Shown: positions 36,701-44,619, counted from the stretch's first letter. The stretch: DNA of 64,000 bases from an uncultured Flavobacteriales bacterium (GCA_913051935.1 CAJXCU010000002.1:1-64000); one strand, 5' to 3'. Notes: generated by a model not told the origin, from the sequence alone. Made by a program: numbers and translations.

Positions 36701-37923
36701 AAAGGATAAGTCCCTGCTGGTATTGAGAAGCCCATTGGGTCATTGAATGCCCCACTGTAAACAATATTTCCATCTGCATCCGCAATATTAAAAGAAACTT
36801 CGTTCGTGAAAGCTCCTGCGGTCCATTCTGCCGTTACTGTAGCACCCTCAGTAGCAACAAAATTTGCAGTTGCATTGTCTCCGGTAGCTATCGTTGCATC
36901 AGCAAGGGCAACTTCACCATCAACTAAAATAGTTACAGCATTTCCATTCCATCCATCACCCCATGAATCAAACATATTCAGTGTATATACTACTGGAAGA
37001 CCGCTTGGCGTTGCCTCTAATAAGATACTAGAAGACCCACTGCAATAAGCAAGTAAAGTGTCAGCCGCGGGCGGACCAGGAACTACTGTTGGTGGTGTTG
37101 CGATTTCAACTGTAATAGGAGAACTTTGAAGACCTGTTCCATCTTCAACAATTACAACGTATGTACCGGCGGCTAAATCCGTTGGTGCAGGACCAAAAGC
37201 TCCTCCGTCTACTGAAAAGTTGAAAGGAAGAGAACCACACTGAACATTTGAAATGGAAAACGTACCATCTGTGTTTCCAATACAAGAAACATCTTGTATC
37301 AAAAGGTCAACATTAACATCAGTTATATTGACAACAACCTCAGTAGGAGCACTTTCAGTACAAATAACTCCTGTTTGGGTAACAAAAAAGCTGTAAGAAC
37401 CAGTTCCAGAGGTTAGCGCAACAATGTCAAATGGCGAACCCGTGCCTATATTATTGCCACCTGGGGCATCATACCAATTTAAGGTGTATGTGTCGCTTGG
37501 AACGGCATAGCCAATAGCATCACCGTAACCACCTGAATAAACGACCGCTCCTGTTTCGTCTTGGATGTCAAAGGAGACTTCTCCTTGAAAACTTCCAGCA
37601 ACCCAAGCCCCTGTTAAAACGGATCCTTCAAGGAATGTAAAGGTAGCTGTGCCAGTCGAACCTGTGGGTATCGTTGCGTTTGCAAGAACAACATTTCCGT
37701 CTGCGGAAATAGAAATTTCGTTTCCGTTCCACCCATCACCCCATGAATCATTCATAACGAGCGTATATGTCAATGATGCAGCACTTGCAGTTGCCTCAAT
37801 TGGTATACTTGTACCTCCTCCACAAAAGGCGAGAGGACTTACTGCTGAGGGTGCATCACATTGTGCTTTTACAGACGATAGTCCAAAGAACAACGAAATG
37901 CTAAATAGTAGTAATTTTTTCAT
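33790..37923 (-). CDS. Giant modular T9SS-exported surface protein, 1377 aa
   Basis: A signal peptide (1-20, ending SVKA) is followed by three related modules of about 260-290 residues. Each ends with 'TEVVVNITDVNV'-like and 'GTYVVIVEDG'-like beta strands (SprB/Ig-like repeats). Modules one and two open with a distinct domain carrying 'DSWGDGWNGN' (residues 59-68 and near 319-328); module three replaces it with an 'AGERYSFHIGSTG' domain. A fibronectin-III domain ('SDLVINELTDTSVNVSWISNG') lies near 875-960. A MAM-like region ('VPFEETFEDDSDTRICWYN') and two more Ig-like segments follow. The type A sorting domain occupies about 1295-1377 ('FELYPNPTSGSFNIQ...VVKN'). No enzyme motif is seen; it is probably an adhesin. 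Confidence 0.82.
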   Translation of the reverse strand: MKKLLLFSISLFFGLSSVKAQCDAPSAVSPLAFCGGGTSIPIEATASAASLTYTLVMNDSWGDGWNGNEISISADGNVVLANATIPTGSTGTATFTFLEGSVLTGAWVAGSFQGEVSFDIQDETGAVVYSGGYGDAIGYAVPSDTYTLNWYDAPGGNNIGTGSPFDIVALTSGTGSYSFFVTQTGVICTESAPTEVVVNITDVNVDLLIQDVSCIGNTDGTFSISNVQCGSLPFNFSVDGGAFGPAPTDLAAGTYVVIVEDGTGLQSSPITVEIATPPTVVPGPPAADTLLAYCSGSSSILLEATPSGLPVVYTLNMFDSWGDGWNGNAVTILVDGEVALADATIATGDNATANFVATEGATVTAEWTAGAFTNEVSFNIADADGNIVYSGAFNDPMGFSIPAGTYPLNWYDAASGGNLEGNGSPFEAVGTGVMPASTTGTYDFFVTQSNGGCESSAVQVTLEITDVNVTLSVTDETCTDYANGSFAILDTLCGTAPFLFQVDSGAFDVAPNLTAGTYSIVVRDADSLFSAPIEITIATLETSIPPSPVADTAVYACVGDTSIELTAVGDVASTDSLLTTMAGGNGSSANMFVIEAIQETTIESFALNMNVGSNGDVSIFYRADDYQTIPGANTSDAGWILVGTAEGLVSNGPDYTNIPVPVNITIPAGERYSFHIGSTGSITYTNGTGLGNVWASNASFNFIEGHGGTIFGCNFAPRIFNGLIRFEATEAIDVAWFDASTGGAVIGNGSPFESVGTAILPDANTAGEYDFYVASNNNGCYSEETVEVSVNVSDVNVYLSAVDASCNTGADGSFVIDSVACGEVPFSFSVNGGAVGAAPTDLSAGVYEVVVFDGLGDSSSVYFLTVGSADGPSDLVINELTDTSVNVSWISNGSEAAWTVEYGAAGFTPGSGEEIGSVSVTDTVAFINNLMGNTDYDFYVVADCGTGVNGDWAQISFTTDCGFYTVPFEETFEDDSDTRICWYNIYEVLEADWTYQTGAGGGIGGAALNSYEGTLNARFVSSPAGEVTKLASPRFDLSDQDSVALVFAYAQEVWAGDQNETRVYMRDTDTAQWVEIASYTDDTPEWTVDTLFIVDTTDQLEIAFEGTSNWGRANVVDQIQILPCSVEPGIDGGGNVCRAVDTVDLNQFITAGETYGYWSFPANETFVNGSVADVQFLPEGTHDFLYVVKTPCAADTTVATLVIYGPSSAGDDGADSVCLNEPYNLLSSLSGNIDLGGDWIDPQGNNLGSPDITASNIPGSYNYSYITSNGVCAADTSTVLLFVDGGCDYLGLMEADLSFFELYPNPTSGSFNIQANEAEGFFSVEVTDLNGRIIQTFKNYITGNEIKSVDLKNSETGTYFVKIYNNNVFKTFRVVKN

Positions 37924-38030
37924 TTAGTTAAGTTTTTTGATTTGTATTTTAGCGAAAATATGAAATTCTATCGATAGAAATAAATTTACGATGGACATTT
38001 TTACTTTATTTTATTAATTACGTTGAATAA

Positions 38031-38828
38031 ATGAATATGGAAAATTTAATAAACAAGAATGCAATCGTGTCCGGAAGTTCACAAGGCATTGGTAAGGAAA
38101 CGGCCAAGCTTTTTGCTGAAAGAGGGGCTTCGGTAATCCTTTTGGCAAGAAATGAGTCAAAGCTTCAAGGTGTTCTGTCAGAGCTATCTATTGTCAATGA
38201 GCATCAAAAGCATGGGGTTTTGGTTGCTGATTTCTCTAATCCATCCAAATTACAGCAGGTCATCGAAGGTTTTGTCAATCAAAATGATCGTTCAATTCAT
38301 ATACTCGTAAACAATACCGGAGGTCCTGCAGGGGGATTGATTAAAGATGCAAGACCTGAAGAGTTTATCAATACTTTTCAGCAGCATTTAATTTGTAATC
38401 ATATACTCGCCCAAGCAACTATTCCTGGTATGATAAAGGATAAGTTTGGAAGAATTATTAATGTTATTTCGACTTCAGTAAAACAACCGCTCAATGGTCT
38501 TGGCGTTTCAAATACGGTACGTGGGGCGGTGGCAAACTGGAGCAAAACACTTGCAAATGAACTTGGTGAATACAACATTACAGTCAACAATGTCCTACCT
38601 GGCGCAACAAACACCTCTCGTTTATCAGACATTGCGAATGCAAAGGCATCGAAAATGAATAAATCAGTTGATGAGATATTTCAAGTAATGGCAAGCCAAG
38701 TTCCAATGCAGCGAATTGCAGAGCCCGAGGAGGTTGCAAAGGCAATTGCATTTTTAGCTTCAAACGAGGCAGATTATATTAATGGGGTAAACTTACCCGT
38801 AGATGGAGGTAGAACGAAATCCTTGTAG
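38031..38828 (+). CDS. Atypical short-chain dehydrogenase/reductase
   Basis: The 265-residue product has the SDR cofactor motif 'SGSSQGIGKETAKLFAERG' (about 14-32), 'LVNNTGGPAGG' (92-102) and the C-terminal 'ADYINGVNLPVDGGRTKS'. The catalytic Ser region 'NVISTSVKQPL' is present, but the usual Y-x3-K is replaced by 'GVSNTVRGAV' (Ser160 and Arg164 at the Tyr and Lys positions). This variant is shared by a recognisable subfamily annotated as 3-oxoacyl-ACP reductase-like. Its activity may differ from classical SDRs. It stands alone, divergent from the giant T9SS gene. Confidence 0.8.
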   Translation: MNMENLINKNAIVSGSSQGIGKETAKLFAERGASVILLARNESKLQGVLSELSIVNEHQKHGVLVADFSNPSKLQQVIEGFVNQNDRSIHILVNNTGGPAGGLIKDARPEEFINTFQQHLICNHILAQATIPGMIKDKFGRIINVISTSVKQPLNGLGVSNTVRGAVANWSKTLANELGEYNITVNNVLPGATNTSRLSDIANAKASKMNKSVDEIFQVMASQVPMQRIAEPEEVAKAIAFLASNEADYINGVNLPVDGGRTKSL

Positions 38829-38830
38829 AT

Positions 38831-39139
38831 TCAGCCCTTTTTATTTAGGAAAATTCTGTAAGTGATGAGAAAAGGAATGCCCAACAATAGGCACGCAGCA
38901 AGTGCATAACCGCGGGCAGTTAGATAAAATTTTTTTATGTGTACCATATCGGATGGCTCATAACCTAAACCGATGAAGTAAGATAAGCTCAGTGGTGCTT
39001 CGCTTGTTTGTTCGGTACCGTTTATGGATAAAATTATTTCACCTGGAAATAAATTGATGGGAAATAAAAATAAGGGTAAAGCAATCAAGCAGAAACTAAA
39101 AATAAAAACAGTTACAGGATTCTTAATTTTCAAATTCAT
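38831..39139 (-). CDS. Small membrane protein, 102 aa, unknown function
   Basis: Two hydrophobic helices (about 9-29 and 72-93) flank an extracytoplasmic loop containing 'GEIILSINGTEQTSEAPLSLSYFIGLGYEPSDM', with a basic tail. I do not recognise the family. Coding is supported by a TATCTTTG promoter element five bases before its ATG and by the absence of a better frame. It ends three bases from the convergent SDR gene and diverges from the histidine kinase gene. Confidence 0.62.
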   Translation of the reverse strand: MNLKIKNPVTVFIFSFCLIALPLFLFPINLFPGEIILSINGTEQTSEAPLSLSYFIGLGYEPSDMVHIKKFYLTARGYALAACLLLGIPFLITYRIFLNKKG

Positions 39140-39144
39140 AGATT

Positions 39145-39152
39145 CAAAGATA
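39145..39152 (-). promoter_or_regulatory. Promoter -7 element (TATCTTTG) of the 102-aa membrane protein gene
   Basis: On the minus strand TATCTTTG matches TAnnTTTG and lies five bases before the ATG. It supports this small gene and a leaderless transcript. Confidence 0.48.
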
Positions 39153-39172
39153 AGCCTTAATTTTAGGATTAC

Positions 39173-40708
39173 ATGGTAAAATCAGCCAACGGCATTCACG
39201 TAAATAAGCAACGATGGAAAATTTTTCTATCGCTTATGGTTCTGATTGTTATTGCCATTTCTTTAGCTGTCTCCAATAATTTTGTTGCTAAGATTGGGGA
39301 ACGTGAAAAATCAAAAGCCAAGCAGTGGGTTGAAGCAATCAATAAGAAGGGAGAGCTGGTTCAGCTTTCTAATGCTATTTTTTCTGAACTAAAAAGAAAA
39401 GAAAAGCAAAAGATTGACTTGGTCGTAGAAGCACAAAAAATACTCCTCACAAAATCTGACCTATCTAAAAATCAGGATGTGGAGTTTTCTCTTTCTATCA
39501 TTCAATCAAATACTGAAATACCCGTTGTGCTTCTAACAGAGGAGAACAATGTAATGCAGTACAGGAATATGGATTCATTATTTCGAGGTATTTCGTCTTT
39601 TTCTGAAAAGGATTCGATTTGTATTTTAAAAGCTTCGAAGTGGGAAAACATTGGTCAGTATCGGATTATCGAGTATTTGGATGGCGAGTTTTTAAAGTTT
39701 GTTTTTGGGAATTCATTTGAATTAGATCGACTTCAGCGAGAGAGTGCGCTTCTTATTTCCTCATTTAATAATGAGATTAAAGACAATAAAGCCCTTATCC
39801 CTGTTATGCTTTGGGATGTTTCCTCTGATTCTTTGGAGGCAAGTAATTTAGATCTAAGCGAAGCCGAAAGTAAATTATTGAGGGAGGAATGGAAACTTGA
39901 TAATACGCCTTTAGTCTTTGATTTTGGAACAGGAAAAAAGGAGCTTTATTTTTCAGATAGTGATGAATTGATTTATTTACAATGGATTCCGAGTATACAG
40001 TTTGCGGTTCTTGCTATGCTAATTTTATTAGGATATTTTATTTTCTCCACTTACCGAAAGGCAGAACAAAAGAGGGTTTGGGCCGGAATGGCAAAAGAAA
40101 CAGCGCATCAGCTTGGGACACCACTCTCTTCTCTCATGGGTTGGCAGGCACACCTCGAGAGTTTAAAGGTTGATCCTATGGTCACGACGGAGATGAAAAA
40201 AGATTTGGTCCGGCTTGAGAGAATTACAGATCGATTTTCTAAAATTGGTTCGGAGGCAAAGCTTGAACAAAAAGACATTAGCAGCACAATTGAAAATAAC
40301 TTGGAATATTTACGCGCACGCCTTTCAAATAAAGTTGAGCTTATTTTCCACTCTGATCTTGAACAGACTGATAGCGTTGCGCACAATGCGTCTTTAATAG
40401 ATTGGGTCGTTGAGAACCTGTGTAAGAATGCTGTAGATGCCATGCAAGGAGATGGTAAGCTAGAAGTAAAAATATATAATCAAAAAACGAATATTGTTAT
40501 TGATTTTATTGATTCAGGAAAGGGTATTTCTACCAAAGACCAAAAGGCCATCTTTGAACCAGGGTTTTCTACCAAGAAAAGAGGTTGGGGGCTTGGTTTA
40601 GCATTGGTAAAAAGAATTATTGAAGAACACCATTCGGGTAAAGTCTTTGTTGCGTCATCGAAGATTGGCCATGGAACAACTTTTAGAATTCTATTGGCTA
40701 AGCGTTGA
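39173..40708 (+). CDS. Membrane sensor histidine kinase
   Basis: The 511-residue product has a first membrane helix at about 18-37, an extracytoplasmic sensor region of about 235 residues that I cannot assign, and a second helix near 270-290. The kinase core follows: H-box 'AKETAHQLGTPLSSLMGW' with the phospho-acceptor His312, N-box 'VVENLCKNAVDAM', G1-box 'DSGKGIS', and 'FSTKKRGWGLGLALVKRIIEEH'. This is a complete class I two-component kinase. No response regulator gene is adjacent, so its partner is encoded elsewhere. It ends overlapping the convergent nitronate monooxygenase gene by 11 bases. Confidence 0.9.
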   Translation: MVKSANGIHVNKQRWKIFLSLMVLIVIAISLAVSNNFVAKIGEREKSKAKQWVEAINKKGELVQLSNAIFSELKRKEKQKIDLVVEAQKILLTKSDLSKNQDVEFSLSIIQSNTEIPVVLLTEENNVMQYRNMDSLFRGISSFSEKDSICILKASKWENIGQYRIIEYLDGEFLKFVFGNSFELDRLQRESALLISSFNNEIKDNKALIPVMLWDVSSDSLEASNLDLSEAESKLLREEWKLDNTPLVFDFGTGKKELYFSDSDELIYLQWIPSIQFAVLAMLILLGYFIFSTYRKAEQKRVWAGMAKETAHQLGTPLSSLMGWQAHLESLKVDPMVTTEMKKDLVRLERITDRFSKIGSEAKLEQKDISSTIENNLEYLRARLSNKVELIFHSDLEQTDSVAHNASLIDWVVENLCKNAVDAMQGDGKLEVKIYNQKTNIVIDFIDSGKGISTKDQKAIFEPGFSTKKRGWGLGLALVKRIIEEHHSGKVFVASSKIGHGTTFRILLAKR

Positions 40709-41657
40709 ATTCAGACTTTAGGTTATTAATTACTTGTTTTACAGATAGAATTTCTTTCACGTGTTCAATGGATGGCCCCGCACACCACACGGTTTTATAG
40801 GTTGTAGAAAACGCAGCCTTTTGAAGACTTTTCATACCCCTCATAAAGGTTAATGCTTTGAACCATTTTTTGACTTTTTTATTTTTGTTTAGAAAACTTT
40901 CTAGGAAGTTTTGTGAGGTGCCAATCTTTTCTACATACGGAGTTTTAATCACTGTGCAGGGCGTTCCGGAAAGTTTTGTGGTTAGAACAATATCTTTAGC
41001 GCCATAATCAACGCAAGCATCTTTATATCCTTGAGAAACAGGGGCTTCATTTGTTGCAATAAAGATACTGCCCATGGAAACACCATCAGCTCCCAAATCT
41101 AGCATCTCTTTAATACCTTGACCATTTCCAATTCCACCAGCGGAAATTATAGGGATATTGCATTCTTTTTTAAGTGCCGGAATGAGCTCAGCAAAGGGTG
41201 TTGGTCCGGCATGTCCGCCCGCCTCTTTGTTAACAGCAATAATTGCATCCGCCCCTAAGGATTCCACCTTGCGAGCATATTTTACATCTACGACATCACA
41301 GAAAACCTTTACACCATATTTTTTGGCCATTTCAATAGTTTCTGCGGGAGACCCGAGTGAGGTTATGAAATAGGCTATTCCTTCTTCACAGCATACCTTG
41401 AGCTGTTGTTTGTAAAGAAAGTTTGATTTATTTACAATCAGATTTATACCAAATGGGCCATTAACTTCTTTTTTTATGTGCCTGATGGCTGTGCGTAATT
41501 CATCGACTGTTCTGTAGTTCAATGCTGGTATTGCGCCCGTTATGCCGTTTCGTAGCGCTTCAATAATCATTTTCTCATTTGACACCAAAAACATGGGAGC
41601 CATGATCACAGGAAAATCAATATTTAATATTTCACACAAAGAACCTTTATTTGTCAT
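40698..41657 (-). CDS. Nitronate monooxygenase-family flavoprotein
   Basis: The start is set at the ATG at 41657 because the track's start at 41690 lies upstream of a TATTTTTG promoter element. The 319-residue TIM-barrel protein has 'FPVIMAPMFLVSNEKMIIEALRNGITGAIP' at the N-terminus, 'GADAIIAVNKEAGGHAGP' with the conserved His, and the FMN phosphate-binding 'PIISAGGIGNGQGIKEMLDLGADGVSMGSIFIATNEA'. Nitronate monooxygenases use FMN to oxidise alkyl nitronates and 3-nitropropionate; many homologues act in lipid or enoyl reduction instead. The exact substrate is not predictable. Confidence 0.86.
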   Translation of the reverse strand: MTNKGSLCEILNIDFPVIMAPMFLVSNEKMIIEALRNGITGAIPALNYRTVDELRTAIRHIKKEVNGPFGINLIVNKSNFLYKQQLKVCCEEGIAYFITSLGSPAETIEMAKKYGVKVFCDVVDVKYARKVESLGADAIIAVNKEAGGHAGPTPFAELIPALKKECNIPIISAGGIGNGQGIKEMLDLGADGVSMGSIFIATNEAPVSQGYKDACVDYGAKDIVLTTKLSGTPCTVIKTPYVEKIGTSQNFLESFLNKNKKVKKWFKALTFMRGMKSLQKAAFSTTYKTVWCAGPSIEHVKEILSVKQVINNLKSEFNA

Positions 41658-41677
41658 TACCTTTGATTTGATACTTT

Positions 41678-41685
41678 CAAAAATA
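41678..41685 (-). promoter_or_regulatory. Promoter -7 element (TATTTTTG) of the nitronate monooxygenase gene
   Basis: On the minus strand TATTTTTG fits TAnnTTTG and ends 20 bases before the ATG at 41657. It argues against the longer start. Confidence 0.38.
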
Positions 41686-41709
41686 AGCAATATCCAAATC
41701 CTATCCTAC

Positions 41710-42762
41710 ATGAGTATTAAGCAAAGGATTTTAATATTATTTCTTCTGTTACCTCTTCTATCTTTCAACCAAAAAAACAGAAAGGTTGGCATTAACGATA
41801 CTTTGAGATATTCATTGTCAATGTCTTATGAGGCTATTGTTGACATGTTTTATTTGTACGAGCCGTTTCTTGAAATTTCGTTATTAGGGCACTCTGAATT
41901 TGGACAGGCCATTCCTTTGCTTAAAATCTCCAAGAAAAGCAACGTCAAGAAAAAGCCAGTTTTAATCGTAGGTAATTTACATGCAAGAGAATTTTATAGC
42001 TCAAAATTCGTTCTAAAGTTTTGTGATGAGTTTTTGTACTCTTTGTTGACCAAAGATGGCATATATAAATCTGCTAATAAAATTATAGAAGAATACGACT
42101 TATTTGTCATACCCGTGGCAAATCCAGATGGGCTCAAAATTGCGCAGGAGGATTGGGAGGGAATTGAATCTTATCGCGCTTTAGTTGACTCAATAAAGAG
42201 GGTAGGACCATATTCCGACTGGAAAGCAAATGGAATGGGAATCGACCTCAACAATAATTTTGATGATGGTAATTTTGAAGTAAAGCATGGACACTTATTT
42301 GAGGAGGAACCCGCCTCTCAGGGGTATAAAGGAGCTTTTCCGTGCGAAGCAAATGAGGCTCGCATCATTCAGGATTTTGTCGATACTTTGATCCCATTGA
42401 TCACATTATCTTATCATACCAAAGGAGATGTTTTATTTTGGGCGGATCGTGGAACCCATTCCTATTTTAAGGGCCTTGATGAGCTACTAAATACAAAAGT
42501 GGCTAATGCTTGTGAATTTAAAATGGCACGTGTGTCTAGAAATCCTAAAGATTATGGAGCAGGACTAGAGAATTATATTAGAGCTAAAACGAAAAGAATC
42601 GCTGTTTGTGTGGAGCTTTCCCCACCGAATGATTTGGTAGAACAGCATCCCGCCAATATGTTTAAAAGTTTGGTTTGGGATAAGTGTAAAAGTATGCCGA
42701 TTATTTACCTTGAGGAGCTTTCGAGACTTTATCCGAGGTATAAATATTTGTTTGAGCCTTAA
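41710..42762 (+). CDS. Secreted M14-family zinc carboxypeptidase
   Basis: The start is moved to the ATG at 41710, which begins a signal peptide ('MSIKQRILILFLLLPLLSFNQ'); the upstream part of the ORF lies within the divergent nitronate monooxygenase gene. The 350-residue product carries the M14 zinc site His91-x2-Glu94 ('GNLHAREF') and His236 ('LSYHTKGD'), plus catalytic Glu302 ('VCVELSPP'). The usual 'DLNRNF' is 'DLNNNF' (179-184), so the Arg that binds the substrate carboxylate is Asn. It is probably a periplasmic or secreted peptidase acting on peptides or cell-wall peptides. It is shorter than family members that carry a propeptide. Confidence 0.85.
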   Translation: MSIKQRILILFLLLPLLSFNQKNRKVGINDTLRYSLSMSYEAIVDMFYLYEPFLEISLLGHSEFGQAIPLLKISKKSNVKKKPVLIVGNLHAREFYSSKFVLKFCDEFLYSLLTKDGIYKSANKIIEEYDLFVIPVANPDGLKIAQEDWEGIESYRALVDSIKRVGPYSDWKANGMGIDLNNNFDDGNFEVKHGHLFEEEPASQGYKGAFPCEANEARIIQDFVDTLIPLITLSYHTKGDVLFWADRGTHSYFKGLDELLNTKVANACEFKMARVSRNPKDYGAGLENYIRAKTKRIAVCVELSPPNDLVEQHPANMFKSLVWDKCKSMPIIYLEELSRLYPRYKYLFEP

Positions 42763-42815
42763 ACTTCCTTTCTTGATCCTTCATGAATAAATTAGGTCGG
42801 GGATTAAATGCTTAC

Positions 42816-42823
42816 TAAATTTG
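42816..42823 (+). promoter_or_regulatory. Promoter -7 element of pnuC operon (TAAATTTG)
   Basis: TAAATTTG matches TAnnTTTG and ends 26 bases before the pnuC ATG. I see no riboswitch-like fold in the 87-base spacer. Confidence 0.38.
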
Positions 42824-42849
42824 ACCAGTGCATATATTGCTCGTTCTAA

Positions 42850-43473
42850 ATGGAATCGATTTTCGCATCCTTACTGGCGCCTTATCAAGAATATTCTACA
42901 CTGAATGTTTTTCTCGAATTTACAGCTGTTTTTTTCGGTTTATTGAGCGTTTGGTTCTCCAAGAAAAATAATATTTTGGTATATCCAACCGGGATTGTTT
43001 CCACTTTAATATTTGTCTATCTTTTATACAATTGGGGTTTATTAGGCGATATGCTGATAAATGCATATTATTTTTCCATGAGTATTTATGGGTGGTATTA
43101 CTGGACTCGAAAGAAAGGAACAAATGACCTTAACCCAATTACTAGAATGAATCAATTCGAATTTCGAATGGCACAGGGCTTATTTATTTTTGCCTTGTTA
43201 TTTGTTTTTTTGGTTTATTCTTTCTTCGATAAGTGGAATAGCATTATAGCATATGTTGATACCTTTACAACAGCTATATTTTTCGTTGGGATGTGGCTAA
43301 TGGCGAGAAGAAAAATTGAACACTGGTTGTTTTGGATTGTTGGAGACCTTGTATCTATTCCATTGTATTACTTTAAAGGTTATTCCTTAACGGGCATACA
43401 ATATTTAATTTTCACGATCATAGCTGTTGCGGGCTTATATACGTGGAAAAAAGAGCTATATGAGCGGGGTTAG
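42850..43473 (+). CDS. pnuC: Nicotinamide riboside transporter PnuC
   Basis: The 207-residue protein has seven helices and the PnuC signatures 'LEFTAVFFGLLSVWFSKKNNILVYPTGIVSTLIFVYLLYNWGLLGDMLINAYYFSMSIYGWYYW' and 'YVDTFTTAIFFVGMWLMARRKIEHWLFWIVGDLVSIPLYYFKG'. PnuC is a facilitated-diffusion channel for nicotinamide riboside in the inner membrane. Its last 14 bases overlap the start of the NadR-type kinase gene, so transport and trapping by phosphorylation are coupled. Confidence 0.94.
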   Translation: MESIFASLLAPYQEYSTLNVFLEFTAVFFGLLSVWFSKKNNILVYPTGIVSTLIFVYLLYNWGLLGDMLINAYYFSMSIYGWYYWTRKKGTNDLNPITRMNQFEFRMAQGLFIFALLFVFLVYSFFDKWNSIIAYVDTFTTAIFFVGMWLMARRKIEHWLFWIVGDLVSIPLYYFKGYSLTGIQYLIFTIIAVAGLYTWKKELYERG

Positions 43474-43963
43474 AATTGCTTTTACTGGACCGGAATGTTC
43501 TGGAAAATCTACCATGGCAAAATGGCTTTCAGACGAATTTTCTTTAAAAATTATTGAGGAATATGCGAGAGCGTATCTGCAAAAAAAAATGGCGTATTCA
43601 ATGGATGATTTGGACAGAATTGCCGCAGAACAATTTGTCAGAAATTCTTCGAAAGGCGCTTTGGTGGCTGATACGGAAATGTTGGTATTGAAAATATGGA
43701 GTGAGGAAAAATACCAGCGCGTATCAGAACATATCTTACAGCTATTAAAACGACAAGAATTCGATTTTTATTTTCTTTGTAAACCTGATTTTGATTGGAT
43801 TTCAGATCCATTGAGAGAGAATGCACTCGATAGAGATAGGTTGTTTGATGTCTACGAAGCATCTTTGAAAAAGTATAATTTCCCCTATTGTGTACTTTCA
43901 GGGCCTGAAGTCGAAAGAAAGGAAATAATTAAAGGCATATTTGCGAATAAAGGTATTTTATGA
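43460..43963 (+). CDS. NadR-type nicotinamide riboside kinase
   Basis: The start is the ATG at 43460, inside the end of pnuC; the track's earlier start only adds overlap. The 167-residue P-loop protein opens 'VRIAFTGPECSGKSTMAKWLSDEF' (Walker A at about 10-18) and has 'IIEEYARAYL', 'ALVADTEMLVLKIWSEEKY' and 'DFDWISDPLRENALDRDRLFDVYE'. These match the ribosylnicotinamide-kinase domain of NadR. It phosphorylates imported nicotinamide riboside to NMN for NAD salvage. It lacks the NMN adenylyltransferase domain of full NadR. Its stop overlaps the next ATG by four bases. Confidence 0.92.
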   Translation: MSGVRIAFTGPECSGKSTMAKWLSDEFSLKIIEEYARAYLQKKMAYSMDDLDRIAAEQFVRNSSKGALVADTEMLVLKIWSEEKYQRVSEHILQLLKRQEFDFYFLCKPDFDWISDPLRENALDRDRLFDVYEASLKKYNFPYCVLSGPEVERKEIIKGIFANKGIL

Positions 43964-44619
43964 AAAAAGTAATTTTTATTTTTCTTCTTCTAATCGTGTG
44001 TGTTCCTATTGCATATTACTTTAACGCACCTTCCGATACTAAAAAGTTAACGATCATTAATCCAATTGATTTAAATCCTGAAATGGTTGATGTAGAGCTC
44101 AGAAACAAGGGGAGGGATCATTTCATTTCAGATTTTGATTTAATCAATCAAGACAGTTTGGCTTTTAGCTCGAGTAGTGTCTCAAAAAAAATATGGGTGG
44201 TTGAATATTTTTTTGCCAGCTGTAAGGGGATTTGTCCAGTCATGAACGAACAGATGAAGCGCATACAATCCGCCTTTTTAAACGATACGAATGTTGTGAT
44301 ACTTAGCTTTACTGTTGACCCTGAGCGCGATACGCCTTGGGTTCTAAAAGAGTATGCAAATGCCCATGGTGCGGAAGCTGGAAAATGGTTTTTTCTCACA
44401 GGAGATAAAGCATCAATTTATAAATTAGCGCGTAAATCATTTTTCCTTTTAAAGCCTGCTGAAGCCAAAAACCAAGGGGATGTAGGGAGCGATTTTATTC
44501 ATACAAATAACTTTGTGCTTGTAGATGAAAACAAACAGATCAGAGGGTATTATGATGGAACCAATCGAAATGAAGTAGATGAGCTAATAGATGATATTGA
44601 TATTCTTCAAAAAGAATAG
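43960..44619 (+). CDS. Third SCO-family copper chaperone, coupled to NAD salvage genes
   Basis: The 219-residue protein has an N-terminal membrane anchor (about 3-21) and a complete SCO copper site: Cys88 and Cys92 in 'FFASCKGICPVM', and His181 in 'SDFIHTNNFVLVDE'. The 'SFTVDPERDTP' loop is conserved. It should load copper into an oxidase or act as a thiol reductase outside the cytoplasm. It overlaps the nicotinamide riboside kinase gene (ATGA) rather than oxidase genes, an unexpected place for a chaperone. It is clearly different in sequence from the SCO1 gene at 4079-4753. Confidence 0.9.
   Translation: MKKVIFIFLLLIVCVPIAYYFNAPSDTKKLTIINPIDLNPEMVDVELRNKGRDHFISDFDLINQDSLAFSSSSVSKKIWVVEYFFASCKGICPVMNEQMKRIQSAFLNDTNVVILSFTVDPERDTPWVLKEYANAHGAEAGKWFFLTGDKASIYKLARKSFFLLKPAEAKNQGDVGSDFIHTNNFVLVDENKQIRGYYDGTNRNEVDELIDDIDILQKE

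Noticed and set aside
33790-37923. Assembly artefact as cause of the repeated modules
   Set aside because: The module copies differ at many bases and residues, so they are diverged tandem duplications rather than duplicated reads.
42763-42849. Riboswitch upstream of pnuC
   Set aside because: The 87-base spacer shows no conserved NAD, NMN or TPP riboswitch core and no obvious hairpin, only a promoter-like element.
43427-43480. Possible frameshift or fusion between pnuC and the kinase gene
   Set aside because: Both proteins have complete, normal termini; the 14-base overlap is ordinary translational coupling.
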